From NCBI GenBank assembly GCA_029565415.1, contig JAKQOH010000004.1, positions 1 through 42,768 on the forward strand: 42,768 bases of DNA, given 5' to 3'. Origin of the DNA: Candidatus Rifleibacteriota bacterium (GTDB lineage Bacteria > Riflebacteria > Ozemobacteria > Ozemobacterales > Ozemobacteraceae). The translations under genes and the position numbers were made by a program. The notes under the pieces were generated by a model. That model was given only the letters and a program-made list of their open reading frames with translations. It was not told where the DNA came from and did no database searches. Of the stretch, positions 24,025-31,061 are shown in pieces (the stretch's first letter is position 1; each line of letters starts with the position of its first letter).

Positions 24025-25160
24025 AGGTCACCATGAAGAGCCGGCAGAATGGTTTTTTCCACAGCCTCCCCTTCGATCCCGTAGAAGTTTTTGAAAAACG
24101 ATCTCGCCTCGGCCTTCATGTCGAGACCGGGGAACAGCTCCGGATGGATCTTCGTCGCCAGCCATGTCAGGCCAAGAACCCAGCGAGGATCGGGCTGGTC
24201 CCAGCTGAGAAGGTCGCCGGGGAAAAACCACAGATTCTTCGACCGCACGGCCCGGAGCGCATTCCAGCGTTCGTCGGCCAGCAGCTCCCTTTCGACCGTA
24301 TTATACTCTGTGAAATATGACACGATGAATATCTGGTCGGGATCCCAGGCGGCGATCTGTTCGATCCCCACTTTCGTCCAGCCCTGGCCGAGTTCGACGC
24401 CCTTCCAAAGGGGATGGCCGCCGGCCATTTCGACGAGCAGCGTCTGCATCCAGGATGTCGGCGGGACGTTGTAGGCGACAGATCCATCGCGATTGCTATA
24501 ATACAACAGCAGAACCTTCGGTTTTCCGGCTTCATCCAGGCCGGCAACCTTGGCGTCGATGCCGGACACGATTCCACGCATCAGCCCGCTCAGCTCTTTC
24601 GCTCTTTCTTCCTGTCCCAGAAGGCGGCCGAGGATGGCGAGATCGCGGTCGTAGTGGGCCGGGGTTTCGAAATCGACGCACACGACCGGAATACCGATTA
24701 CTTCGAGCGAGCGTCCGAGATTTTCCGTGCTCGCCTTCTTCATCAGCACCACATCGGGCTTCGCTGCGGCGATCTGTTCGGGACCGGCCTCGCGGCCGAG
24801 CGTCGTCTTGCTCGCATATCCCGGATCGACGGCGGAGAGGAAGGTGTCCATTCCCTGGCCTTCCCTGCCCAGCCCGATCACGCGGGGCCAGGCCTCGGGA
24901 AAGAGATAGACGGCATCGAGCACCATGAACGACGCTTTCCCCGTGATCACGATCCGTCGGGGGGGGGCCGGCAGCCGTATCTCCTTTCCCCGCGCATCCG
25001 TCACGACGAGGCCATGTTCGGAGACCGCCGGGGATGTATTTCCCAATTCACCCGCCACGACAAAAAGAGGGAGAAGGGCCAAAAGAACACATGCCGAACT
25101 CAAGGCCAAAAGCATCGGCTTTTGTGCAACGATCGCCTGGAATCCGTCCCATCTCGTCAT
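24021..25160 (-). CDS. Periplasmic metallophore-binding protein (BtuF/FecB-like)
   Basis: The protein has 379 residues from the ATG at 25160, preceded by GGAAGGGGA. An N-terminal hydrophobic segment (about 16-36, LLALSSACVLLALLPLFVVAG) is a signal peptide or anchor. The two-lobed fold of class III binding proteins is shown by LPAPPRRIVITG, then EQIAAAKPDVVLMKKAS, GIPVVCVDFETP and IEQIAAWDPDQIFIVSYF. There is no lipobox, so it is probably soluble in the periplasm or tethered. It is the first gene of the minus-strand operon and divergent from the TonB-dependent receptor. Confidence 0.88.
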   Translation of the reverse strand: MTRWDGFQAIVAQKPMLLALSSACVLLALLPLFVVAGELGNTSPAVSEHGLVVTDARGKEIRLPAPPRRIVITGKASFMVLDAVYLFPEAWPRVIGLGREGQGMDTFLSAVDPGYASKTTLGREAGPEQIAAAKPDVVLMKKASTENLGRSLEVIGIPVVCVDFETPAHYDRDLAILGRLLGQEERAKELSGLMRGIVSGIDAKVAGLDEAGKPKVLLLYYSNRDGSVAYNVPPTSWMQTLLVEMAGGHPLWKGVELGQGWTKVGIEQIAAWDPDQIFIVSYFTEYNTVERELLADERWNALRAVRSKNLWFFPGDLLSWDQPDPRWVLGLTWLATKIHPELFPGLDMKAEARSFFKNFYGIEGEAVEKTILPALHGDL

Positions 25161-25510
25161 CGCGCCGTCCCCTTCCTTCGCCACAGCCACCACTCCTGAG
25201 TATACAACCAACAGCAACTACATTCCACTTTTCACATACCTTCTGTTCGAAACATGTTCGGAATGGCCTGTTTCACCTTTTCTGGCCACAGTTTTCGTCG
25301 TCCCTTCGTCATCATGAAGTCCTGAAAGGCGAGGCATCCGGCATCGTCCCCGAGCGGGAATCGGACGTGGAAAAATCTTGTTGCGAATGCAATAGTAGCA
25401 TTATGTAACACTTAGTAGTATCTTTCTCGACATAACCTCCTACGTTTCACAACGCACGGTTATCCTGACGCCATCGTCTCCGTTCACATCGCAGATCAAA
25501 GGAGTCTCTC
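25161..25510. promoter_or_regulatory. Divergent control region between binding-protein operon and TonB receptor
   Basis: This 350-bp stretch has no convincing gene. It holds a TATACT -10 for the minus-strand operon (25204-25199), a near-palindrome TTCGAAACATGTTCGGAA (25246-25263; TTCnnAACATGTTnnGAA), a probable receptor promoter TTGTTG (25378-25383) with TATGTA (25402-25407) at 18-bp spacing, and two TAGTAG strings 20 bp apart (25393 and 25413). AATGC and GCATT flank the first of these as an inverted repeat. AAAGGAG precedes the receptor ATG. No known riboswitch core (for example a B12 box) was recognised. Confidence 0.55.
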
Positions 25511-27604
25511 ATGAGTATCAGACGGGCCCTTCCCCTGAATCGCACGGCACACGTCACCCGGATTCGCGCCATTCTGACGGGTATCTGCATCGGTCTTTCC
25601 GCGATCGGCTTCGCGGCATCGGCCGGCGACGGACCGACACCCGCCGACGCTTCTCCCATCGCGACTTCGTCAACGATCGCTGCCAACCTGCCAGCCGGCA
25701 CGACCGGCGACGGGACATACAAACTTCCGGTCCTGACGATCGACGCTGAAAAGGCCACGTATCAGGGGTTGATCACGCGTCCCCAGGACGAGATCTCCCA
25801 GGATGTCATCATCCACAGGCCGACGAGCAACCCGGTGGAGCTCCTCCGCTCGCTCAATTCCTCCGTCACGCCGGGGAACGGCCTTCTCGGCGCCATCTTC
25901 ACTCCGCAGTTGCGCGGATTCGAGAGCAACCAGACCAAGGTGCTCGTCGACGGCTGCCCCGTCAACACGCCCTGGAACGGCGCAAGCTCCCTCTCCGGGT
26001 TCCCGCTCCGGCGGCTTCAGAAAGCATCGATCATTCCCGGCGGCTCCTCGCTGGTCTACGGACCGAATGGCATGGGCGGCGCGATCAACCTGACGCTGCC
26101 CGCCGCGAAGGACCTCGAGGGCGTCACGTTCACCCAGGAAGCCGGCTCCGAAGGTACACGCCATCAGGAATACACGTATGGTCGTGTTTCCCACAACAAC
26201 GAACACCTCCTGGGGCTGTTCATGGATGATTTCAACGGCACCAGGCGCTACAAGAGCTATGGGACCGGCGAAACGAAGTGGGACAACCAGATGTTCATGT
26301 ACCGGGGCCGGGTCGAAACCGACAACGGCTGGGTATTCAAGGCGACGGTCATGGACAGCGACGGGACGCTGAGCGTTCCCAATTACAAGGAGCAGTTCGA
26401 GCCGTGGCGCATGTCGCACCGCGACTTCGTCGTCGAGAAGGATTTCGGTAACGACCGCAACCTGATTCTGCGGCATGCCACCTACATGGATTTCAGCAGC
26501 ACACAGTATTTCTTCGACTATAATCTGACGATGGCCTCGGGGACGATCAATCCCGCCGAAGATGTCACGGTCCGCATGAAGACGACGGAAGCGCTGTACA
26601 ATTTCCCGATCGGCGAGAAGCATCACCTGACCATCGGCGGGCAGAAGCAGGAAATCAAGGATGTCGGTCACACGGTCAAAGCGAACGTCGCCAACACCTG
26701 GCTCGAAACGAAGGGCTACTTCATCAGCGACTCGATCAATGCCACCGACAAGCTCGACATGCATCTGGTCGCCAGAAGCGACGAGTCGTTCGCTTCGGAC
26801 AAGGAAAGCACCTGGTCGGCGGCGGCGGATTACAGGATTTTCAGCAAGTCGAGTATCGGCCTGGGCTTCAGCCACACGCTTCGGTTCCCCAACTTCCAGG
26901 AGCTGTATCGCGGAAGCAAGGTGTTCGGCAACGAGAACCTCGAAGCCGAGACGGCGAACAACCGCGAGTTGCGGCTGTCTCATCAGCTCAACGACAACTG
27001 GGGTTTCAATATCACACGCTTTACTTCCGATATCGCCGACAAGATCACGTCGATCATCGCTGCCGCCGATATCACTGTCCCCGGTGTCGGTGCCGTGAAG
27101 AAGAAGGATTCCTATTATATCAACATCGATGAAGCCGAGATCAACGGTTGGGAACTCGGTCTCGAGGGGAAGTTCAACGAGACGGTCGACGGCTGGCTGA
27201 GCTATACCCGGCTGGACAAGGCGGAAGACACGAAGAACGATCTTCGGCTCGTTTCCAAACCGGGGTTCCGCATGACGGGCGGCGTCCTGTTTCATCGGAA
27301 CAAGAACAGCGGCATGCTGAGTTTCGAGCACCAGGGCAAGATTCCGGCGACCCAGACCCTGGATTCCGCCGGAAAAGCGACGCGGTATGAAGGTGTCGAC
27401 GCATCGACCTGCCTCAATCTCACCCTTCGCCGTCGGGTGTCGGACGATTGTTCCCTCTATCTGAGCGTCGAGAACCTGGCGGACAAGGACGAGATCGTGC
27501 TGAGCCAGGCATCCGATTCCAAGAACAAGACCGGCCTTCTCATGGATCCGATCACGTACATGAGCGGCAGAAAGGCCCTTCTGGGCATGGAACTGAACTT
27601 CTGA
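25511..27604 (+). CDS. TonB-dependent outer-membrane receptor
   Basis: The protein has 697 residues. A signal peptide ends near residue 38 (ASA-GDG). A TonB-box-like LPVLTIDA lies near residue 75. The plug domain carries PQLRGFESNQTKVLVDGCPV and IIPGGSSLVYGPNGMGGAIN. A 22-strand barrel follows, ending in the typical aromatic MELNF. The size and plug fit receptors for siderophores, cobalamin or nickel/copper chelates. AAAGGAG precedes the ATG. It is divergent from the binding protein-permease-ATPase operon and works with the ExbB-ExbD-TonB set at 15494-17408. A strong terminator follows at 27632. Confidence 0.9.
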   Translation: MSIRRALPLNRTAHVTRIRAILTGICIGLSAIGFAASAGDGPTPADASPIATSSTIAANLPAGTTGDGTYKLPVLTIDAEKATYQGLITRPQDEISQDVIIHRPTSNPVELLRSLNSSVTPGNGLLGAIFTPQLRGFESNQTKVLVDGCPVNTPWNGASSLSGFPLRRLQKASIIPGGSSLVYGPNGMGGAINLTLPAAKDLEGVTFTQEAGSEGTRHQEYTYGRVSHNNEHLLGLFMDDFNGTRRYKSYGTGETKWDNQMFMYRGRVETDNGWVFKATVMDSDGTLSVPNYKEQFEPWRMSHRDFVVEKDFGNDRNLILRHATYMDFSSTQYFFDYNLTMASGTINPAEDVTVRMKTTEALYNFPIGEKHHLTIGGQKQEIKDVGHTVKANVANTWLETKGYFISDSINATDKLDMHLVARSDESFASDKESTWSAAADYRIFSKSSIGLGFSHTLRFPNFQELYRGSKVFGNENLEAETANNRELRLSHQLNDNWGFNITRFTSDIADKITSIIAAADITVPGVGAVKKKDSYYINIDEAEINGWELGLEGKFNETVDGWLSYTRLDKAEDTKNDLRLVSKPGFRMTGGVLFHRNKNSGMLSFEHQGKIPATQTLDSAGKATRYEGVDASTCLNLTLRRRVSDDCSLYLSVENLADKDEIVLSQASDSKNKTGLLMDPITYMSGRKALLGMELNF

Positions 27605-27631
27605 CCCATTCGCGGCAACAGCCGAAGATGA

Positions 27632-27667
27632 AAAAACCCCGGGGCGATTCCTTGCCCCGGGGTTTTT
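27632..27667. terminator. Bidirectional intrinsic terminator
   Basis: Perfect 14-bp arms (AAAAACCCCGGGGC, 27632-27645, and its complement, 27654-27667) enclose an 8-nt loop. T-tracts occur on both strands. It separates the convergent TonB receptor and beta-propeller genes. Confidence 0.9.
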
Positions 27668-27680
27668 CCGTGCGCGTCGA

Positions 27681-28652
27681 TCAGCCTTCGGGCTTGGTGC
27701 CGTATTTGAACGGGATGACGCGGAAGGCGCCTTCGGGGGCCTTCTCGTAATCGACCTGGCCAAGCCAGACGCTTTCGGCGTCGAGCGGCTCGAGATACCG
27801 GTTCATGACGATCGGCAGCTTGATGTCGAGGATGGCGACCAGCTTGCCATCGAGCGTGCAGCGGGCCATCTTCAGCGCCTGGAGGGGGGCCTTGTCGGGC
27901 GAGTAGGTGATGATCGCCTCGCCGGCGGGCGTGATGAACCAGAGTTCCGAGTTCGTGTGCGGGGGAAGATCGAGAACCTTGTTCAGCAGGGGCTTCCCAT
28001 CGAACGTTTCGGCGACCAGATGGACGAGCCGCTCCTGGTCGTTCCATGCGAGATGGTAGAGATTCTCATCCTTGTCGAGGCAGAGACCGGACCACTGCCA
28101 GGGCAGTTCGCGAACGAGCTTGCCGTCAGGGCCGAAGACGATGATCCGCTGCCGGCCCTTGTCGGTGACGTACACCCGTCCCGATGGGCCGGCTTCGATG
28201 CGGGCGATCTGGGCGAACAGGCCGGGCTCGTTTCCGGGGCCGCCCAGCGTCTTCTGTTTCGTGCCGTCCGTTCCGTACAGAACGACCTGCTGCTCCATGC
28301 CGTCCGCGACCCAGACGCCGGACACGGCACCGTTCGCGTCACGCGCGAGGGCGATATCCTCGAGGACCGCGTTTTTCCCGGTCTTCTGGGTGACGATCGT
28401 GGCGAGCACCTTGCCCGCGGCATCAACCCGGTACACCCGGCCGGCCACGGTGTCGGCGACCCAGAACTCCGAGCCGGCGTTCCGGAAGGAAAGCGGTCCC
28501 CAGGGATGAGGCTCCTCGACGCCCGGGTTGTTCTTGTAGTTGAGGTAGGCGACCTTGCCGGGTTCGTTCCCGAAGGGCAGCGCAAGCTCGGTCTGACCGA
28601 AGGCAGGCAGAGCGACCAGTGCAGCGAACATCAGAGCGATGAACTGACGCAT
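27681..28652 (-). CDS. Secreted NHL/beta-propeller-type protein
   Basis: The protein has 323 residues. A signal peptide (MRQFIALMFAALVALPAFG) is followed directly by a mature protein with repeated blade-like motifs: FWVADTVAGRVYRVDAAGKV, VWVADGMEQQVVLYGTDG and VYVTDKGRQRIIVFGPDGKL. This V-x-D-x-x-x-x-x-V pattern marks NHL or SMP-30-like propellers. They bind peptides, sugars or other ligands; an enzymatic role is not evident. AGGAG lies about 12 nt before the ATG. The gene follows the SH3b/amidase gene after 31 bp and is probably in the same transcript. Confidence 0.75.
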   Translation of the reverse strand: MRQFIALMFAALVALPAFGQTELALPFGNEPGKVAYLNYKNNPGVEEPHPWGPLSFRNAGSEFWVADTVAGRVYRVDAAGKVLATIVTQKTGKNAVLEDIALARDANGAVSGVWVADGMEQQVVLYGTDGTKQKTLGGPGNEPGLFAQIARIEAGPSGRVYVTDKGRQRIIVFGPDGKLVRELPWQWSGLCLDKDENLYHLAWNDQERLVHLVAETFDGKPLLNKVLDLPPHTNSELWFITPAGEAIITYSPDKAPLQALKMARCTLDGKLVAILDIKLPIVMNRYLEPLDAESVWLGQVDYEKAPEGAFRVIPFKYGTKPEG

Positions 28653-28683
28653 AGTATTTTATACTCCTGGATATAAGAAGAGA

Positions 28684-29709
28684 TCAGACCTTGCGGAGAA
28701 CGTGACTGAGGGTCATGGCGTTGGCGGCACACAACCGGGGCATCTTCTGGGAGCTGGAGTTGTTCATGACCTGGACGTTGTTCCCGCTCTCGACGGCGAT
28801 ACCGATATGCGAATCGTCATCCATCACCCCGTCCCCCGTGGCGTCGTAGGTTTTCCAGGTGACGACGTCGCCGGCACGATACGGCGGAACCTGCACGTAC
28901 TTCCAACCCTTGCCCGTCAGGTCGCTCATGACCCCATGGCAGTTGAGCACGATTTTGCTCATCACGCCGGCATTCTTGAGGGCGGTGGAGACGACCTGGG
29001 CGCAGCCGAGGGTGCCGCCCTGGGTCAGCGGATCATACGGGAAGTTGCGCATCCCGACGAGGGCCCGGGCCGCATTCACGATGCGCGTCTGAAGATCACC
29101 GGTGGGCGGAGCGGCACTGGTGCTGGTGCTCGAGCTCGAGCTCGAACTTGAGCTGGAACTGCTGGCCCGGGTTCCATCGACGATCGCCCCCGCATAGTCG
29201 GCCGGATACACGACGGGCACCTGGCCGGCAGGCTGCTTCGCGGTGGAGACATAGTTCTGATGGACATAGGCCGTCTGACCCTGGTAGGAAATCTTGTACC
29301 ACGGGTCTTCCTTGCCGATGATCTTGACCTTCATGCCGTTGGTCAGACCGCCGATGACCGAGCCCCAGGGCCCCGAGCGCACGTTGAGGCTGGTGTTGAC
29401 CTCGACGGTGCCCTCTTCCCCGGCGATCTCGCTCTCGGCATCCTTCACCTGACCCTCGAGCTTCTTGATGAGCTCCTCGTATTTCTTGACGAGAGCTTCG
29501 AGACCGCTGACGGTCTTCTCCATCTGCTCGGCGGTCTGGGGAGAGACGCCGGTGCCGGCGGCATTGTCGGATGCCGGCTTGTCCGGATTGGAAAGTTCGT
29601 GGTTTTCGAGCGTCGTCAGCGGCGTCTCGGCCCGAACTGCGCCGGACATGGCCACGACGAGCAGGGCAACGCATGTCAGCGAAAGCATGATGATGAATTT
29701 CCTGTTCAT
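28684..29709 (-). CDS. Secreted SH3b-domain, CHAP/NlpC-P60-like cell-wall amidase
   Basis: The protein has 341 residues from the ATG at 29709 with GGGAGG upstream; an in-frame upstream extension is not needed. Order: signal peptide (about 1-28), a coiled coil (about 60-90, LVKKYEELIKKLEGQVKDAE), an SH3b domain (about 98-155, SLNVRSGPWGSVIGGL), a serine-rich linker of 12 consecutive Ser, then a Cys-His hydrolase-like domain with LGCAQVVSTAL (nucleophile Cys), a conserved Asp-rich segment and DSHIGIAV (catalytic His). It probably cuts peptidoglycan stem peptides in the periplasm. The linker is encoded by alternating AGC/TCG codons that form a slippage-prone hexamer repeat (29130-29165). Confidence 0.8.
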   Translation of the reverse strand: MNRKFIIMLSLTCVALLVVAMSGAVRAETPLTTLENHELSNPDKPASDNAAGTGVSPQTAEQMEKTVSGLEALVKKYEELIKKLEGQVKDAESEIAGEEGTVEVNTSLNVRSGPWGSVIGGLTNGMKVKIIGKEDPWYKISYQGQTAYVHQNYVSTAKQPAGQVPVVYPADYAGAIVDGTRASSSSSSSSSSSSTSTSAAPPTGDLQTRIVNAARALVGMRNFPYDPLTQGGTLGCAQVVSTALKNAGVMSKIVLNCHGVMSDLTGKGWKYVQVPPYRAGDVVTWKTYDATGDGVMDDDSHIGIAVESGNNVQVMNNSSSQKMPRLCAANAMTLSHVLRKV

Positions 29710-29723
29710 ACCTACCTCCCGTT

Positions 29724-29737
29724 TGATGAATTCATCA
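29724..29737. promoter_or_regulatory. 14-bp perfect palindrome before the amidase gene
   Basis: TGATGAATTCATCA lies 14 bp upstream of the minus-strand ATG at 29709, between a TATATG string and the SD. It could be an operator or a small leader hairpin. No factor is recognised. Confidence 0.35.
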
Positions 29738-29836
29738 TATACCTTTCCGGAATTCTCCTCAAAGTTACAGATGAAATGTTTGGATTCCAGGGAGAGCAAT
29801 CCCCGGAGTGGCTATACACCAAGGGCCTTGATGCGG

Positions 29837-29842
29837 TAAGAT
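29837..29842 (+). promoter_or_regulatory. -10 box next to the lipoprotein ATG
   Basis: TAAGAT ends 8 bp before the ATG at 29851, and there is no SD. The expected +1 is at or next to the start codon, as for other genes in this window, suggesting a leaderless transcript. The -35 is weak. Confidence 0.4.
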
Positions 29843-29850
29843 ACCTCACC

Positions 29851-30411
29851 ATGAACCGCCATCCCATTCCATTGATGCTTCCCGTGCTGTTCATCGCGTG
29901 CAGCCTCATCGCCACGCTGTTTTCGACGGGCTGCGACGACGAGGGTTCGCCCATCTCGGCTTCGACGGGGGTAATCACTTCAACCTGGTTCTATCCGACG
30001 ATTGCAAGCCTGACCGTCTCGGGCAACGCGATCAAGCGGGCCGACGGGGGCATCCTGACGCTTTCCTGCCAGTGGATGACCGCGACCCCGATCCACCTCG
30101 CCACGGGAATCGTGGCGCTCGCGAGCACGGTCGCCGACCCCGGCCCGATCGGCATCGTCAGTTCGGGGACGGCGACGGCAAGCATCCGGGACGATCTGCG
30201 CGGCGCAAGCTTCCTCGAGGAGTTCAATCTGCCGATCGAGATCCCGACCAGCGTGGGAAGCGCGACGACGAAAGGCACCTGGCGCGTCCAGCTTCCGTTC
30301 CCCGTCGCAACGGTCTCGAACGCCCCGCTGGGCAAGCATCAGATGCTGCTCTGGATGCTGATCGACGGGTACCGGTCGAACAGCCTCGCCTTCGAGATCG
30401 AGTTCAAGTAG
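29851..30411 (+). CDS. Putative lipoprotein of unknown function
   Basis: The protein has 186 residues. A hydrophobic N-terminus (LPVLFIACSLIATLF) leads to the lipobox-like STGC followed by Asp-Asp, so it is likely lipidated at about Cys24 and exported. The mature part is beta-rich with an ITSTWFYPTIASLTVSGNAI opening and looks like an immunoglobulin-like or fibronectin-like sandwich, without a family I can name. No SD is present. It is divergent from the amidase gene and lies upstream of hsp20. Confidence 0.65.
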   Translation: MNRHPIPLMLPVLFIACSLIATLFSTGCDDEGSPISASTGVITSTWFYPTIASLTVSGNAIKRADGGILTLSCQWMTATPIHLATGIVALASTVADPGPIGIVSSGTATASIRDDLRGASFLEEFNLPIEIPTSVGSATTKGTWRVQLPFPVATVSNAPLGKHQMLLWMLIDGYRSNSLAFEIEFK

Positions 30412-30416
30412 CGGCC

Positions 30417-30432
30417 GGTGCGACGTCGCACC
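30417..30432. repeat. 16-bp perfect palindrome after the lipoprotein gene
   Basis: GGTGCGACGTCGCACC begins 6 bp after the stop. Its right half plus CC (GTCGCACCCC, 30425-30434) recurs at 30517-30526 in the hsp20 leader. No T-tract follows, so termination is uncertain. Confidence 0.45.
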
Positions 30433-30475
30433 CCCGCCACAGGAACTCCGGCAATGCGTGTTGAATGCGGCTTTT

Positions 30476-30493
30476 CATTGCCTGGCATAGGAT
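30476..30493 (+). promoter_or_regulatory. hsp20 promoter-region motif shared with htpG
   Basis: CATTGCCTGGCATA (30476-30489) is identical to 31011-31024 upstream of htpG. In both cases a TAnnAT -10-like hexamer starts at the last two motif bases (TAGGAT 30488-30493 here). The core TGCCTGGCA is itself a 9-bp palindrome. It may be a heat-shock promoter element or repressor site. It matches neither the CIRCE inverted repeat nor the E. coli sigma32 consensus. Confidence 0.55.
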
Positions 30494-30505
30494 TTGCAAT
30501 AACAT

Positions 30506-30532
30506 GGGGTGATCGTGTCGCACCCCTAGGAG
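30506..30532 (+). promoter_or_regulatory. Leader hairpin beside the hsp20 Shine-Dalgarno
   Basis: GGGGTG (30506-30511) can pair with CACCCC (30521-30526) across a 9-nt loop, ending one base before AGGAG (30528-30532). Small heat-shock genes often use RNA thermometers; here the SD is beside the stem, not inside it, so the effect is uncertain. Confidence 0.3.
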
Positions 30533-30539
30533 TCAATGC

Positions 30540-30986
30540 ATGAACAACTGGAAATTCGTGAGTGAAACGCCGAAACACCCCGACGAGCAGGGGAACGAAC
30601 CGGGCTCTGCCTCGCAGACCCGCGGCCCGACGGGGCTCGAGTGGAAATCCCGGACGGCGCGCGTGTTCCCCCAGATCAACCTGTCCCAGACCGAGACGGC
30701 GTTCCTCGTCGAGGCGCCGGTTCCGGGGGTGAACCCCGCCGATCTGAACGTGCAGGTGGAGGGGAATCTGTTGACGATCTCGGGCCGGCGCCCCGTCGCA
30801 CAGCCCGGCCAGACGTCCTGGCACCGCCACGAACGCCGGACCGGCCGGTTCAGCCGGATGTTCGAGCTTCCCGGCATGGTCGAGTCGACGGCCATCAAGG
30901 CCGAGATCAGGGACGGCATCCTGCACCTCCTGCTTCCCCGGGCCGCCGCGGAGCAACCCCGGCAGATCGAGGTCAGGATCGGCTGA
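30540..30986 (+). CDS. Small heat-shock protein (Hsp20/alpha-crystallin family)
   Basis: The protein has 148 residues. A polar N-terminal arm (1-40) is followed by an alpha-crystallin domain (about 45-145) with QTETAFLVEAPVPGVNPADL, then VEGNLLTISGRR, FSRMFELPG and the family block GILHLLLPRA (GxLxxxxP). It is an ATP-independent holdase that keeps unfolding proteins soluble in the cytoplasm. There is no I-x-I tail at the C-terminus; it ends VRIG, which may weaken oligomerisation. It lies 75 bp upstream of htpG, which has its own copy of the same promoter motif. Confidence 0.9.
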   Translation: MNNWKFVSETPKHPDEQGNEPGSASQTRGPTGLEWKSRTARVFPQINLSQTETAFLVEAPVPGVNPADLNVQVEGNLLTISGRRPVAQPGQTSWHRHERRTGRFSRMFELPGMVESTAIKAEIRDGILHLLLPRAAAEQPRQIEVRIG

Positions 30987-31010
30987 AACAGGCTTTCGGC
31001 CCGGCACTTC

Positions 31011-31028
31011 CATTGCCTGGCATACAAT
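31011..31028 (+). promoter_or_regulatory. htpG promoter-region motif shared with hsp20
   Basis: CATTGCCTGGCATA (31011-31024), then CAAT, gives a TACAAT -10 (31023-31028). The leader to the ATG at 31062 is about 28 nt and carries a CCGGAGGAA Shine-Dalgarno. Confidence 0.6.
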
Positions 31029-31061
31029 ATCTTCAGTTACACAGTTCCGGAGGAATCCAGA

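Noticed and set aside
25161..25510. Cobalamin riboswitch before the TonB receptor
   Set aside because: No B12 box or conserved core was found; the visible features are promoters and short repeats.
25670..27763. 697-codon minus-strand frame over the TonB receptor
   Set aside because: It spans the strong bidirectional terminator and is antisense to a receptor with signal peptide, plug and C-terminal Phe.
29130..29165. CRISPR-like or structural tandem repeat
   Set aside because: It is a short codon repeat for serine inside a clear linker, with no spacers.
30417..30432. Intrinsic terminator of the lipoprotein gene
   Set aside because: A perfect palindrome but no T-tract and no loop of useful size; recorded as a repeat only.
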